Source: Rostratula benghalensis
Lineage: Eukaryota > Chordata > Aves > Charadriiformes > Rostratulidae
DNA: 64,000 bases
Assembly: GCA_013399305.1 (NCBI GenBank)
Contig: VXAI01000096.1
Location: forward strand, 240,802 to 304,801
Reading direction: 5' to 3'
Every line of letters begins with the position of its first letter. Position 1 is the stretch's first letter. A program made the position numbers and the translations under genes. This document shows, one piece after another, positions 15,301-30,300 of the stretch. The notes beneath the pieces were generated by a model, which was not told where the DNA came from, did not search any database, and worked only from the letters and a program-made list of their open reading frames with translations.

Positions 15301-18300
15301 ACACAAATACTTTCTCTCTACAGCCACCACGCAAGGATTCAAGCCCACTCTCAGAAGCAGACCTGCCTATTAGACAAAAGTCTGTTACAGACAGTTGTCT
15401 GTACTGTCTACGCTAGGAAGAAGTCTGCCTTAGCCTACAGCTCACCGCCAGACAGGAAGCAAACAAATTTAATTCTTTAATACGGGCTCAAGCGTGATGG
15501 AGTTGTGAGTAAAGCAAGTGGGTCTTGCTTTCTTTCAAAAATCTGGCTACACCTTGAGTCTCCTTTTACTGCACCCTGTGTGGTCGCACTCACCACAAGG
15601 ATGTGAGCACCTCACACTCCCTGCTGGGTGGTATGCAAAGACAAGGCAGGCTCAAGGACAAAGCATACATTTTACCAGGTGCCAGGGAATATTGCAATGA
15701 ATATGAGCAGGTATTCTTAGTATTTCTGTTTACCATAATGATTCATAGTTACTCACGCATCCACTCATCACCTCCTCCATTGGGGCTGATTCACGGCATT
15801 GTTTAAGAGCGAGTTCAAGTTAAAAAGGATGAAGCAAAAATCTCCCACTGCAAAATATATTTCAATCTAAGCCATCTGGCAGGAGATTTTAGAACTAGCT
15901 TTAAACAATGACCAATGCATCTCAGAAAATCATGGAATGGGAAGTTAAGCTACAACTGAAGTCTTTAGTTCTAGCTTTACTAGGAGCCACAATGAAAAAA
16001 CCTTCAAGTGAATTGCAAGGGCTGGATGCGATCATCTGAACTTCATACACATTCAGGCAGGAAAGCAAACAATTATTGCATTCCACAGAAAGCATCCAGA
16101 TTTTGCAACTTCATTTTTTTCATAACAAAATCAAGCTCTCTTCTGGCTTTCTGCTAAGTTCACTGGCCAATAGAGGAACTAAGATTGGCCAAGAAAACAG
16201 CACCTAGAAGACCCAGATTCAAGTTTCTTTACTGCCTGACTTGTGTAAGGGTTTAAAACCCTTGTACAGCCTATGGGCTCTATAGTAATTCTCTATGACT
16301 CGACCGGATTATTTTACTTTATATAAATGGGTAAATATTCACTGCAATATAAGAGGGTGGCCTTTATCTTAGTACTGTCTTGGGAATTACCTATAAAAGG
16401 GATTTGCAGCCCGGTTGTTTCAAGACCAAATTGATACTTGAAGCAGCACACAAGCATCTAGATGTGAATCATCATAGTTCCAGAAAAAAAGGTGGAAAAT
16501 AACTTTGCTAGCATTTTCTCAGCTTGCTAATACACACAACACATCCGGGTGACATCCTGACAACCTCTGTTCAGAGCACTCAGTGACATGCCTCACATCA
16601 AAATGCTGATGTGCACCAACTTCCTTTCCCCAGCCTGCTCATCTACCTGGTGAGTCCTTGAACTGCTTCACGCATCTCTGCATTGTCTTAAAAGAGTCGC
16701 TGACATTCTTTTCTAGCTGGTCAGCCTGAATTTCCTTGAGAGGATCATTCATCCAGCTCTCATACCACTGCATCCAGTCTGACACTGTAGTCCAGAGATC
16801 ATAGTATGGCTGGAAGTCCTTAACCATCCTGGATACTTTGCTGTACTTTGGAAAGAGAAAAAAACAAACATAAGCAACAAGTGCATTCTCCTCTAAACAA
16901 CTGCTTGCATGTGAAAAGGCAAAAGAAAAAAGGCAAAATTATTTTTTGAATCACAAGCAAGCAATGAGAAAACACGTACTTCAAGAGGATGCAAGAGACT
17001 ACCTTCTGGGACCACAACAGAAATTCCATGGGAGAGCAGCTGGCAGAGCTGGGCTTCTCACATTCAGGCCAAAATGCATCCTGTGGAGCTGTGCCCGCAC
17101 CGTGTGCCTGGTGTGGAAAGCCCTCTCTCCACCTGCCCCTACAACCACTCTGGCTGCAGAATGAGGAGATTTTGATGGGCAATCCACGTGCAATCAGCGA
17201 AAGCCCACGCTGCACACCGTATGGAAACTTCTCAGAGTGAAGGAGAAGTAACCACAGGGCGAGAGACGGGAAGAATCCCGTGAGCTCCACTCCTACTCTG
17301 CAGCCAGCCTAGGCTGGACGCAGATGACAGTGACTCACTGGCAGCTGAACAGCTACGGGCAGAATTAATTGTCTGCAACTCTACATACGGTTGCTTCAGG
17401 AGAACGTGCTGTGCTCCCAGCCCAGCCAGCTGCCTGCACACCGCTACACAACCGCTCTCATTCACATCGATGGGACTGCAATAACAGCCCTACAGACACT
17501 GATGCATCTGAACACCTTCCCAGACACCTTCCCCATCAAATTCCTCCTCATTAACATCACTGAGATCCGAGTGTGAGCACCAAAAGCCTCTCAAAGAAGT
17601 GGCACTATTAAGCCCACGAAGAGCCTGCCACATTCACCTGGGATCAGCTCTTCTGCAGCACAGAGGAGTGACAGAGTGGTGGCACTCTACAAGACCACAA
17701 AGCAGTTAATCAGACAAACCAAAAGAGCACAAAAGACTATGTCCTCAGGAACTGTGTCTCATTACTGGGAGGAGAATGGCTGGAGAGCAGTCCTGAGGAG
17801 AAGGACTCGGGAGTGCTCATGGATGAGAAGCTCAACATGAGCTAGCAATGCTCGCTGGCAGCCCAGAAAGCCAACCCTGTCCTGGGCTGTGTCCAGAAGC
17901 ACTGGAACAGGTTGCCCAGAGAAGCTGTGGATGCCCCATCCCTGAGAGTATTCAAGGCCAGGCTGGATGGGGCCTGCCCCAGTGGGAGGTGTCCCTGACC
18001 ATGGCAGGGGGGTTGGAACTTGATGATCTTTAAGGTCCCTTCCATTCTATGATTATTTGCTCTACCTACAGCCTAGAAAGACCAACAAACACTAGGGTCC
18101 TGTAGGTACAGGACCTGACACTTACATTAGTAACTTTCATCCCAAAGATTCTCTCCCTGTTATTGTAGAGAATTGCCAAATTCTGAAGCTCCTTCAGCTG
18201 ATTCCTGACCTCTCTTGCTTTGTTAGCCAACCCATGAGCTTGGTTAACATCCACCTGGATGGAAAATCCACCTACAGTCAGCTGGAAGAGAAAAGACAGG

Positions 18301-21300
18301 CATGAGGAGTGGCTCTGAAAGGGAGTGCTACCTCTGGAGATCTCAGCTGCTTGGTGTGGTCTTTGTTGCATTCAAAAGAAAAAAAAATTATGCTCACAAT
18401 TTCATACCCACTCTCCAACGCCCAAATCCAATTCCACTTCCATTTAGACCATGATGAAAGTGGTGAGGAGAAGCAATAACCACTGGTCAGGTGGCTGAAA
18501 GTGCAAATGTGATGACCACCTGTTTTTCGTCTCTGTGACAACAGTTAATCCCCAAGGAGTAGGAGCAGTGAGTCTGTGCCCAAACTTCTTGCTACTGAAT
18601 TTATACTGTCATTAGTTACAGAATCAGTGAAAAGATAGCTCCACTAGGTCATTCAGTTTGTTTCCAAGAATTGCTTAATAACACATCTCTAAAGCTTCTC
18701 TAATAGCTTCTCTGGCTTGTTTTGGTGGGTCTGTTTAATTTGTTTGGGGTTGGTTTTGTGTTTGTTTTGTAACCCAGTGTTAGGGAATCACCATTTTGGG
18801 AGGCTATTTCCAAGATAATCTAGGTCACTGATTACAGCCTTTCCAAGATGCTTTTTGTCCCCCCCCTGTGTTTAAGAGTTTCTGGTGAAAAATAAAATTC
18901 AACCTATTTCAAAAGAAACCAGAGATATCTCAAACTCCAAAACCCTGCTATTGTTTTGGAGTCTTTCAGGCACCACTGAATGCTGCATTTTCCCCCTTGA
19001 TGGCAACAATCGTGGGAGATGCTGTGCAGGAACTGAGTACATGAGGAAGAAAAAGGAGGTGCATGTGTTGCCCAAGCACCAAGAAATGGAATATTGCATC
19101 TTGCTAAACACCTTCCAAGTGAAAAATCAGTATTTCTACAGAGTGTTGTCTTTTACACAAAAATGAAACTCCTAACCAGAAGTCCAATTTCCAATAATAA
19201 AAAAAAAATAAATGAGGGGGGGGAGGTTGTTGATAATTTTTGGCCCAAAACCACATTGACTTGAAAACTCATCCCGACTAAAATCTCATCTGAAATTTTT
19301 CCCTCTGGCTGACCACAAGACTTTCAAGGCCCCCTTCTCTGGACAGTTTATTGTTAGGAACTTAATACCTCCATCTCTTCCAGCTTGTCTTGAAAGCCAT
19401 TCTGATCTATGACCTGGATTTTGCGGAATCTGTCTTCATCCTCCAGGTGCTGCAGCCGAATGGCCTCAGTTTGCATAGTTATTTTCAGTGGCCAGTAATT
19501 TGCAGTCCACCTGCACTCCCATGATATAACAGAAACAAAAACAAAACAAAAAACCCAGAAAAAAAAAAAAAAACCACAAAAAAAAAAGAAGGAAAGAGAA
19601 GAGAGTGAAGCTTTTTGAGCATATGTTTGAAATGCTGAAAATAACAGAATGAGAAAGCCAACTCCCACCCAACAAGGAAGCTTTACAACAACAGAAACAC
19701 ATGTGGTTTCAACAAAACATTTTTTTTCAGCTTTTCTTGTTGATATGCAGTCCTTGTGACTAGGCTATTCAAATGGAGAGGGCTGGGGAGAAGTGGAGGG
19801 CCATTTAAAAAGGAACAAATCCAGCACGGTGCTGAAAAGCTAGGAGACAGCAAAATAACAGTTGGCATCCAGAGGGAATGTCTGTCTTTCAATGTATTCA
19901 CAAGGAACTGAAAAAAAAAAAAATAAAAATGGGCTCAGAGTCTTGGCTTGTGGCTTTTCAGGGCTACTGAAAAAGCCAGTGTCCTGTTAAGCAGGGCAGT
20001 GAGGGGCCAGGGTAACCCAGATACAGTGAAGCTGTGGATAGCAAGGCTTCTGCAGAGCACCCTGGGGAGCACGATGTGGAGACAGGAGTCTCTCTGCAGA
20101 GACTCACTCAGGTTGCAGACACATTGGACCAAGTCCATGTCATGAGAGGTGCTTCCCGGGCCGAGCTGACTTTTAGAAGCTGTATAGCTGTTTATGAGCC
20201 GACTCTGCTACTGGGGCATAGTCAGGCCCCAATCTGAATAACATAGCCAAGGATAAACCTAAGAGGAGACTGCATAGGAAAGGAATGCAGTAACAATAAT
20301 GCAGGGTTCATGTTCCTTCCTAGTCCTAAGCAAACCTAAGTGTGCCTACCTTGGAAGTGTTCATTCGGTTTCACGGTTTCACACACAGACTAAACTGGGC
20401 GCCTTGAGACCATGCAAATGTCTCCAAAAAACCAAGAGAAAAGAGCTTTAACACATTAAACAGGTTAATAGCTACCAGTTTGCTTTGCCCCAGGCCAGAA
20501 GGCAGCACGAACCCACGCTTCTTCTCTATAAGCCTCATTTCAAGAATTCAGTGCTTGTATAGCCTGAGAAGCACTTAAAAGTTCTGCTGGAGCCCCTGAC
20601 AGATACAGAGCCCCTGAAGCACCAAGAGTGGTAACTGCTGAAAAGTGTCCCACTTTGACAGTGGGAGAAATGCCTTGTGCTCACAAGTCATTGAAATCTT
20701 CTTCGGTCAGATTGTAAAGGAATTCCTCCATGACCTTGTAATCTTCCGTGACTTCACGAATCAGTTCCTGCATGGGGTGAGAGAAAGAGACAAAAAATAG
20801 ACAACTTTAGACCATAGTGATTCCAACTCTCTGGTGTATACCTCATTTTCATGAGGTGCCTTTGAAGGGTGTTAGTCACACAAGCTTAATGCCATGTAGG
20901 CTGCTTCTCTGCTGTGTGAACAGTAGGAATGGATTTACAACCCCTTGTTCTGCGAATGATCACACCATCAGCACCCTCTGTTTGATATGAATGAAAAGAA
21001 GTGCGACTTAGTGGATAAAGTGCTGGACAGAAATTGATTGTTTTCAGTCATTCTCCAGGTTCCTTCAATGGCAGGGACAAGTCACTTTACAGCCTGATGC
21101 CTTTGTTCCCCATTTGTTCACTGGGAGAAGGCATGCACTTCAAATAACTTTGAAATAACTTGGCATTAGAATGTACTATTAGAAGAAATGTGTTAACAGC
21201 AATATGAACATTCAATAGCAGAAATATTTTCTTGAAAGCAACATTAATTTTTAGGAGACAGGTATTTGGTACACAAATACAGTAAGATTTTTAACTGCTA

Positions 21301-24300
21301 TTTTGTTTTGCATAGATATTTAAATTCATGGTATGTGTATTTAAAAATATTAAAAAAACAAATCTTACGAATTACAAAAATAGAAAGCCAGGAATCTTAT
21401 GGCCTTGCATACGTAGACATCCAAGCAAAAAAACCTGGTGTTGTGCTTCTGAGACATCACACATTGCATTGACACATTTCTTCCCACTTTCCATGGTGTT
21501 CCCTGTCCATCAGGGGAGCATGTCCTACCTCCTGCACAGCCAGCTGCTCGGGGACTCCCTTCATCCACTCCCGCAGCTCAGCCAGCTCCTCAATAGTGTT
21601 TGGTTTCTCATGCATTTTGTGGCTGACGGATTCATATGCACCACAGATCTGGAAGAAGACACAGCAGAGGAAAGATCATCAAAAAGTCATTAATTGCTAA
21701 CAGGCACACTGGAAAACCTGCTGTGATCCACCCATTTCCCATTCTAAAGGTAAAGTGATAAGCACACAGCCCTCCCTGCTCCATCTTTTTCTTTCCACAG
21801 TCTTTCTCCATCCACCTCATTTGAGCTCAAATGGAATGAGACTGCCAAAAAAAAGAGGAAGAGGAACTACAGGTATGTGGTTGAAATGATGACAGTAACA
21901 GATTCAGAAAACCCTTTGGAAGATGCAATTGTCCATATTCGTTATCCTCGGTGCAAGCAGAAGGACTTTCCAGTTGTCTAGTAGGCAGATCTTTTCTATC
22001 CATCAACAGATTTTTGTAAGATGTTAAGGTCTTGAAGACTTTCATCTCAAGAGACATAGCTTTCAGGCACATAATTTTTAAAGTATATTTAATACTTGGT
22101 TTGGTTGAGTCTGCGTATCACCTTTCTAGTTGTTCTTCTTTAACTCATCACTTCAATGCAATCTTTAAAATGTCCCTATTAATTAATGTGGCCTCAGTTG
22201 CTATCTTTTGGTCGTTTCACAAACCCAGCAACTTCAAAAGCAGAAAGACTACACAAGGCACTGACAGATAATCTGTGGAACCAGGTAACTTACGTCCTCC
22301 ACCTGCAAATGGAGGTTTTCAGCCAGTATGTCCAACATGGAAGTGGCAAGTGCTTTGTATTTTTCAGACAGATTTTGCTTAACACCTTCTATGCTGACAT
22401 GGAAGGGACCAATGACAATAGAACTAGGTACAGTGTTGTCCAGATTCTCCTTTTCAGACAAGTGCATGTTTACTATATTCATCACCTCCTGGGCAGGTGG
22501 ACATTGCTCTTTGTACTCTCTGCAAATAAAAACAACAGCAAAAAAAGGTAACGTAGACTTTTAAGATCATTTGAACATCCAGGCAGTTTGCAGGATGTCC
22601 ACCCCGAGAATCAAGACATGAAATTAATAATAAGTATGTTTATTGCTATTAAAACGTGCATCTATTTGAATGTATACAACTTTCTGCAAGCACAGCCTGA
22701 GAGGGTACCAACTTCTTCTAGACCTTACAACAAAAGACATGCCCACATAAGAATCGTAGAATGGTTAGAGTTGGAAGGAACCTTAAAGATCATGCAGTTC
22801 CAACCCCCCTGCCATGGGCAGGGACACCTCCCACCAGAGCAGGTTGCTCAAAGCCCCATCCAGACTGGCCTTGAATACTCTCAGGGATGGGACATCTACA
22901 GCTTCTCCTGGGCAACCTGTTCCAGTGCCTCACCACCCTCACAGGAAAGAATTTCTTTCTGGTATCTCATCTAAATCTCCCCTCTTCCAATTTCAAACCG
23001 TTACCCCTTGTCCTGTCACTCCACTTCCTGACAAAAGAGTTCCTCTCCAGCTCTCCTGTAGCTCCCTTCAGATATTGGAAGGCTGCTCTAAGGTCTCCCC
23101 GGAGCCTTCTCTTCTCCAGGCTGAACAACCCCAGCTTCCTCAGGCTGCCTTCATAGGAGAGGTGCTCCATCCCTCTGATCATCTTCATGGCCCTCTGCTG
23201 GACCCATTCCAACAGGTCCATGTCCTTTCAACACCCACGAAGCGGTGTAGACAGGCCCCCAAGTTTCAGAAGACGTGTACAGGAAGACATGGAACTGGTA
23301 TGTAGCTGAGGAACATTATTGGGGAGCAATGGAAGGGGCAGACTCAAATCTAAAATAGGTTTTAGAGCACAACAGGTGTGGAGTGGAGTAAGAGCACATA
23401 ATATTTTAGCTGCAGAAAATGAGTGGAAGAAAGAGATGAAAGAGGTGATAATGCAAGAAGAGCAGGAGAGACTAAATGAAAGCACTGGTGTAAACAGTGC
23501 AAGATCAGGAGGCACCTTAAGTGAGGGCAAGCACTTCAGTTTGTTCTGGGAAGAGACAGGTATTTACCAGATGGAATTTGTAAATTGATTAAGCTGGAAT
23601 AACAAAAGAGAAGAAGGGCTTCAGTCCCACTGGTTGGAGAAAATGTGAGGCCTAAAAAGAAGAGCATTAAGGCCACAAAGACTAAAGGACAGCATAGGTG
23701 CAGAGTTCTGGCAGTGAAAACAAGGCGGCTAAAACAAAAGAAAACATTACTTTCTACAGAATATTATCAGCCTGAACAGACGCTGTTTGAAGGAGGTCAG
23801 AGTCAAGTATGCTAACCGGATTTGCAAACAGGATGAGTCATTTTTAGGGCCATTAATATCTCCAATTACACTTACAAACATGACAGGAATGTGACTGCTG
23901 TCAGAGGCAGGAAGAAATTCTCACTGCCACCACCAATGTCCTCTAAAAGCACGGACCATTGCCCATGGCTGAACGCTGCCTCTGCTGGATGCCTGATCTC
24001 ACATCTGAGGCATTTGCACATTTCTCATCTCAGAACAGGTCCCGCACTCTCCCACACATCCACATCCACACAACAGCTTCTGAAAAGGCTTGCCATTTGG
24101 GTTAGAGGTGGCATTGTCAGAAACCACTTACCTTAGGAAGAACTTGAGGTCATTGTTATTTAGCTCTAAGAACTTCTCATATCTCTTGGCATAGGCTTGG
24201 AGAGGGATCAGTGCCTTTCGAATGGCAGACCGCATAGCCTCACGTAGGCTTTCCACTTCTGGTTCATGCAAGCCCACAGAGTCCAGCAAGAGTGCATCTG

Positions 24301-27300
24301 TGATAAGTATGTTCTCCAACACATACTGGAAGAGGAAGGAGGGGAGTCTTTCAGGACTAGCAGAGCTAACCATGCCTCCTCAGCAGAGGGGCAAGACAAT
24401 CACTAATGGCACCTTTGGGAAGTCGTGAGGTCCATTTATCTACCTTGTGTCAGCAACTGTTTTATGCTGCACATAGAGGAGGACCTATGGAGCCAAGTCT
24501 TTGACAGCAACAGGCAGAAGGATGGATATGCAGACGAGATCTGCACCAGACTGACACCACTAGAAAAGGTGCCATTTCCTTTATGAGTCTGCTTTTACCA
24601 GCTGCCATGCACTTTGGGCAACCAAGCTGCTTAGGACATGTCTCCACAGAATGTGCAGCACAAAAGCAGAGATAGAAACCACATAAAATAGCTACAGCTC
24701 TAGGGAGCTTGAAGAAAACCTCTCAGAATAGAACTGCATTAGCACAGTGCTGTGCCTAAATTCATTTAACTGGATTCCCAGGTACCTACTTCTGCAACTC
24801 TCCCCCCTCAGTGCAAGCTCAGGGGTGGCTACGCCAAGCTGCAATGCACTGAGGAGACTTTCACAGCTTTATCACTGTTGATACAGAAGACTTCACCTTC
24901 TCCAGCTGTGGGACAGTATGAGTCACCAGGACTCCCTTGTCGAACAGAGAAATGAGGGACTTCTCAAAGCTCTCCACAGGGGGGCTGAAGTGAACACCAC
25001 TGCTGTCTAGCACAAGGTCTGTTAGAAAGAGTGGATTCCTTTGAGGCCTGCAGTGGGAAGAGATAAGGAAGAAGAGGGATGCTTTTTGAGATAATGGCAC
25101 ACAGTGATATTGCTCTGGTGCCTACACTAAAATGCCTACTGGACAGGGAAGAAAAGCACAGAGAGGAGGACCGTCCCATACAGCTGAAGCTATGAAATAC
25201 TAAGTTCTGAATTTACATATGACATGAAGACATCAAAAACTCTTGTCTATCAAAGGAGAATAAAGTCTCAGTCAGGACACACCAGGACCCTCAAAAGTCA
25301 CAACCTGATGTTGAGAACTGGAGCTGCTTTACAGAAAAATTGTAGATGCTCTTTGAACCAGGTATTCAGCATCTCAAATATACTCTTAAAAAGCACCTTC
25401 CAGAAGTTATATGAAGTATATTCTGATCTTGTACGATACCAGCATGTGTCAGGATCATCTGAAATCAGTGTCAAGATTTCCACTGATTTCAAGGTAAAAG
25501 GCCTCATCTGAGTGGCAAGTTTTTTTCATGTTCTTCCTGGTTTCAATTTCTAAACTTTCTTTTTTTAATCCCATGAAGGACAGAAATCCTTAAATCAATA
25601 CTCAACAGAATAAAAATCTAGGCACTGTGACAACCTGAATTTTGTATTCTTTAGAGATCCTAAAGAAGATCATACTCCTGAGGTTTAATCCAAGAACAGA
25701 ATTAACCAGCCATGCCTCCTGGTATTCTTTTTCCTGGCCTCCAGAATAAAAAGCATGTAGTAATTATTTGTTCCCCTGAGAATGCTGGAAGTGGCTAATC
25801 TTTAGACCAGCCTGTTAAAGTAGCAGACCTTGGTTCTGATGGGCTGCCTCATAGCACTAGCAGCAACTTGAAATCTGTACTAACAGAGTAACCAGCTCTC
25901 TGTCATTCTTCCACACTCAAGCAAATGCCTCAGGTGGAGGACGGGGGAAACAGCCAGCCTAAAGCTGCAGTGCAAAGCTTGCTTGCAAAACCTGTGCTTA
26001 GAAAGACAATGGCTCAACACTTTTCTGGCTCTTTCCACCCTTTTTTCCTCTCCCTTCTTTACCTGTAGGGACTATTGATGAGGTCATCTCCCCATTCCAT
26101 GTCCTGTGAACAATTGAGGATACCATGGCAAGCATCCAGCACAAGCTGAGTGAAGCTGATCAGTGAGTTCTGGACCAGATACCGCAGAGAGTCCTGAAGC
26201 TTGAACTTGATGCGAGTCATCAGCTTACGCAGTTTGGACATCTGGTAGACTTCCCAGTGGCTCTCTTCCAGGTTATACCAGTCTTTGCCTGCATGCCTCA
26301 GGTTGGTCTTTACTGCTGTCGCTAGAGTATTGATCCAAGCATCCTTGAGAAACATTTGAACCTAAGGCAAAGATAAAAGGCAAACTGTGGAGCCCTCCAA
26401 GGGCTGATGGGAAAGCAGTATGGTGAGTCCCAGCCGCTAGCTGGGCCTTCCTCTGCTGTGAAAAGCAACTCTTCTCTCAGAAGAGCTGTGGCAGCTAAAC
26501 TGTAGCTCTCAAACCCATGCACAAAACACGTGGCATCTGAACCTGGCCATACATCTCCTTCCCGAGAAAACACCTACAAGAAGAAAGCCCGATATTAAAA
26601 AGCGGGAGTGCTCTTTCTTTTCATACACAGTGTTTCCTTTTTGTTCTCTTTTCTATAGAGCAGTGTCACTGAAGCTGCTGGTGTCAGGGTCCCTCATAAA
26701 AAGTTGTGTAGACACTATGGAGCAAGTAAAGGACAGAATGTTATCTTCTCTTGACAAGCGAGGAGAAAAAAGGGAAGAAGCCAAGGGCAGCAGCAGTGTT
26801 TTAACTTATTAAAATACCACCAAGTGTCACTTTTGCACTACAGGCAGGTGCTGTTTGTGTGTAATAAAACAACCTCACTCCCTGAGTGGGTGACAGCACT
26901 GCCCAGCTGAAACAGCATGGGACCTGGGAGGACCAGCACATCTTCTGCCACTGATTTACTCTGCAAGCTACTCCCTGAGGCCTCATTGAAGGTGCAATGT
27001 GCTGCCCTCACTCACAGGCCATGAATATCTCCTGGTGAGAGTTACCACACAGTTGCAAATTTTTGTTCTAGTCTGTCTGCTAGTGTTGCAAGCACAGTAA
27101 TTTAATTAAGTATATAGAGAACAGAGTGGAGAAAAGCATTATCCCTTGAGTGCTTCAGGAGGAATCAAACTCTTGTGCCCTGCAGCTGGAGGGATTAGGA
27201 AATAAACCCCCCAAAAAATGGCAACTTTTGAGTGTGAATCAGGACTGTTACCTGCATGAAGATGAGGAGGAGGAAAGAGGGACTCCAGCTCTATGTGGCC

Positions 27301-30300
27301 ACTTGTTCAACACATGACTAAAAGCACAGTCAACATAGGCTGATGTTAACTAGGGGGCTGTGGCTCTTTCAGCCCATTCTCCCCACATCCCAATACATTT
27401 GACATGCACATGCAAATTCCTCCCTGCCCCATCCACATCTCCTTTGAAAGCTCATCTGTTTCCAGGGAATCGATCTGCAGCTGCTGCATCTGTCTAATCC
27501 ACAGTGAGAGCCCTGCTGGCTGCTCCATGTGTTTGCTCCCCACGCTTCCTCCACTCACCTGAGTGAAGGTCTGGGTCTGTATCTCTTCAAACCCCTCCAG
27601 GGAGACATGGCTGGCTAAAGCTGAGTTAAACAGAGACATGGTGGCTGCCTTGTTGCACTCATCTTGCACCTGTGTAAGCAGAAGGATGACTTCTGGCCTG
27701 GTCAGGAGTGAGAAAGAGTTGAAATATGCTTGTTGTTCATCAAATGGATAGTCTGGGATACAGATGAGCCCTGGCACCAAAAAAAAAAAAAAAAAAAAAA
27801 AAAAAGGACCATGTTACTGCCTGCAACAGCCACCCCAACCTCTGTTTCAGAGGAAAAGTACAGCTCTTCTGGGGACAGCAGTGGTGTTCACTTCAGCCCC
27901 CCTGTGCTTGTGAAAAGGACTCTCCTCTGAAGGACAGGGCAGACCATGTAGCTGTTTCAGTAAATGGATGAAAGAAAGAGTCTCTGCTCTGCAGCAGACT
28001 TTCTGCAGCCTCCCATGATGGGTTGAGGGACTGTCTTGGTGCCTGACGTTCCTTAGGCTTTGGCTCATCAAATTCCCATGAGAAAGAAGATGGGACTCAT
28101 GGAATCTTCCCACTGAGGGTTCAAGGCACAGCTGAGTCATCTCATCTATGAGAGGCCACTTGTGAACCACCTCAAGAAGTTCCAACGTTTGGAAGATCAA
28201 AGTCCACAAAATACACGCACGTCCTCACCCTTCCACCCCCTGTTACTGTGGTCATTTTCCTCCAGTTCATAACTGTAGAAGAGCCTGAGCCCTGTTTCAC
28301 ATCTGAGGTAGGCCACAGCTGAGCGCAGCACATGGAAGGCAGCCAGCCCCAGCACAGTGCCAAACAGGAGGCAGTTAAGCTAATTACACTGCCACACTCT
28401 TGGTGTCATTAAGAGTACACTTGCAGAGTTACTGCTGCTTAGCTGATGGATAGCAATGTGTTATACTGAGGTAACACCAACATGCAAATATACCCTAAAA
28501 CCAGCAGACATACTCAAAAGTCTCATATGATCTCCTGCTTCTACCCCTTATGAGCCTTAATCATTGACAAACACCTGAGAGTTTCTACAACAGAGCACAA
28601 ATCCTATCCCAGGTCCTATAACCATGCCAAGTTCAAACTACTCCACTGCATCCCTGTACCTTTCTCTGGTACTTCCTCCTCCTCTTTGTCTGGCAGGGTG
28701 ACGTAAGAAAACGTCTCAGGTTTGGAAGTGATGACTCTGTCAAAGCTGAGCCTGTTCATGGTGCGCTCATAGTCCAACCTCACTTCTTTCTCCAGGCAGC
28801 ACATACGGTCTAACACCCTGGTACAAGACACAGAAACAATGATCATTCACGGTGTTCGAGCAGAATTCTGTCTGTAGCTTTACTGCAAACCCCACCTTTC
28901 ACTCCCTGACTCCTAGAAAAGCTAACCCAGATACTCATTTACCACTGAACACGTTAGGAGAGCTGCAGAGCCAATGAAGCAGCCAGCAAAGCTCTCAACT
29001 GGAGATTTAATGAGAGAGGCAAGTGGGGACCTGGGACTAGGACTGCAGCCCTCTCAAGTGTCTTTTCAGATCAAAGCAAAATCTCCAGTGCAGGGGGAGA
29101 ACCATTACAGAGGGGAGGGGAAAACAAACCAAGAACTGAGGAAGCTAGCTGGCAGTTCTGGAAAAGTTGGGCTATTTGAGCTGTCCTCCCATCTGCCTCC
29201 TGCTTGAACACCTCCTGAAATCAGTCTCCTCAGCCAAAACATGTATAAGTGCTGAAACCCTGCTCTATTTGCTCTAGGAAATCACCATCTTTCCCCTCAG
29301 GCAGGAAGATTACTTTTCTTTATACCTATATTTCTGCTCACAAACAGAGACTAATTACTCTGCTACTCTAGTTTAGGCTGGCAGAGCATACAGCCCTTCA
29401 CACCTTCCTGTCTCTGAGCAGGGCAATCAGTCATGGCTGACTCCCAGTGACACCACCAATGGCTCATGATTCATCAGCCCAGGGAGTCTTAAAACGCCTT
29501 CCTGATATGAACCGCATCTCAAAGAGACACTCAATTATATCCTGGTGGAGATCTCCTGTTCTGCTTGCTTCACCCTGTGTAGATCTTCTTTTGATTTGTT
29601 TTAGCAGCTGCTAATAGGTAGAAGAGTCACCAGCAGACAACATCCACCTTTGGAGACAGCTGGTGGTTTGCAGATCAATTCAGCAATGACTGATCTGTTC
29701 CCTGAAAGCACAGGGAGACAGCAAGGTCACCGTGCCATTTCTGTCTAACCATTTCGGCTGTTGAAGGCCATTTGACTGCAGGTGTGAGCATGGCTCAGAG
29801 GATCTGCATACCAAGTACACCTCCTTCATGTGGGAACACTGACAGATCACCCATTCTGTCCATGTGTCCCTGGGGCTCTTGTCCCATCTACTTCCGATGA
29901 CAAGAAGGTGGGGTGCATGGACAAAGGCTGGAAGGCAGATGAGATCCACGGTCTATGAGTTGGATGCTCCAGATTTGCCTCCATTGCCACTCGTTTTCCA
30001 GTTCTGTGAAGTCTTACAACGTTAATGGACTGAAGGCTGAGACCCCAGATATGCATTTGGTGCTTTACCTCTCCTCTGTCTTCAGTCTGGGAGTATGCAT
30101 AGCCAAGAGCTTCATTTTCTCCAGGCTCTTCTTGTTGATGCTATTTAGTCCATCCATGGGCATGCAGTCCACATACAGGTGATAGAGCAGCAGCGCCTGC
30201 GTCTTCTTGCGCAAGCTGTTGGCAGAAACCACCCGCTGTGCAAACACCCGGGGATCTTCAGCCAGAAACAGCAGGAAAACTCGTGGCACCCAGTACTGGC

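Noticed and set aside
22967..23221. 84-codon minus-strand frame [20 protein letters not shown]...
   Set aside because: It is the C-terminal scrap of CR1 ORF2 within a 5'-truncated CR1, not a gene.
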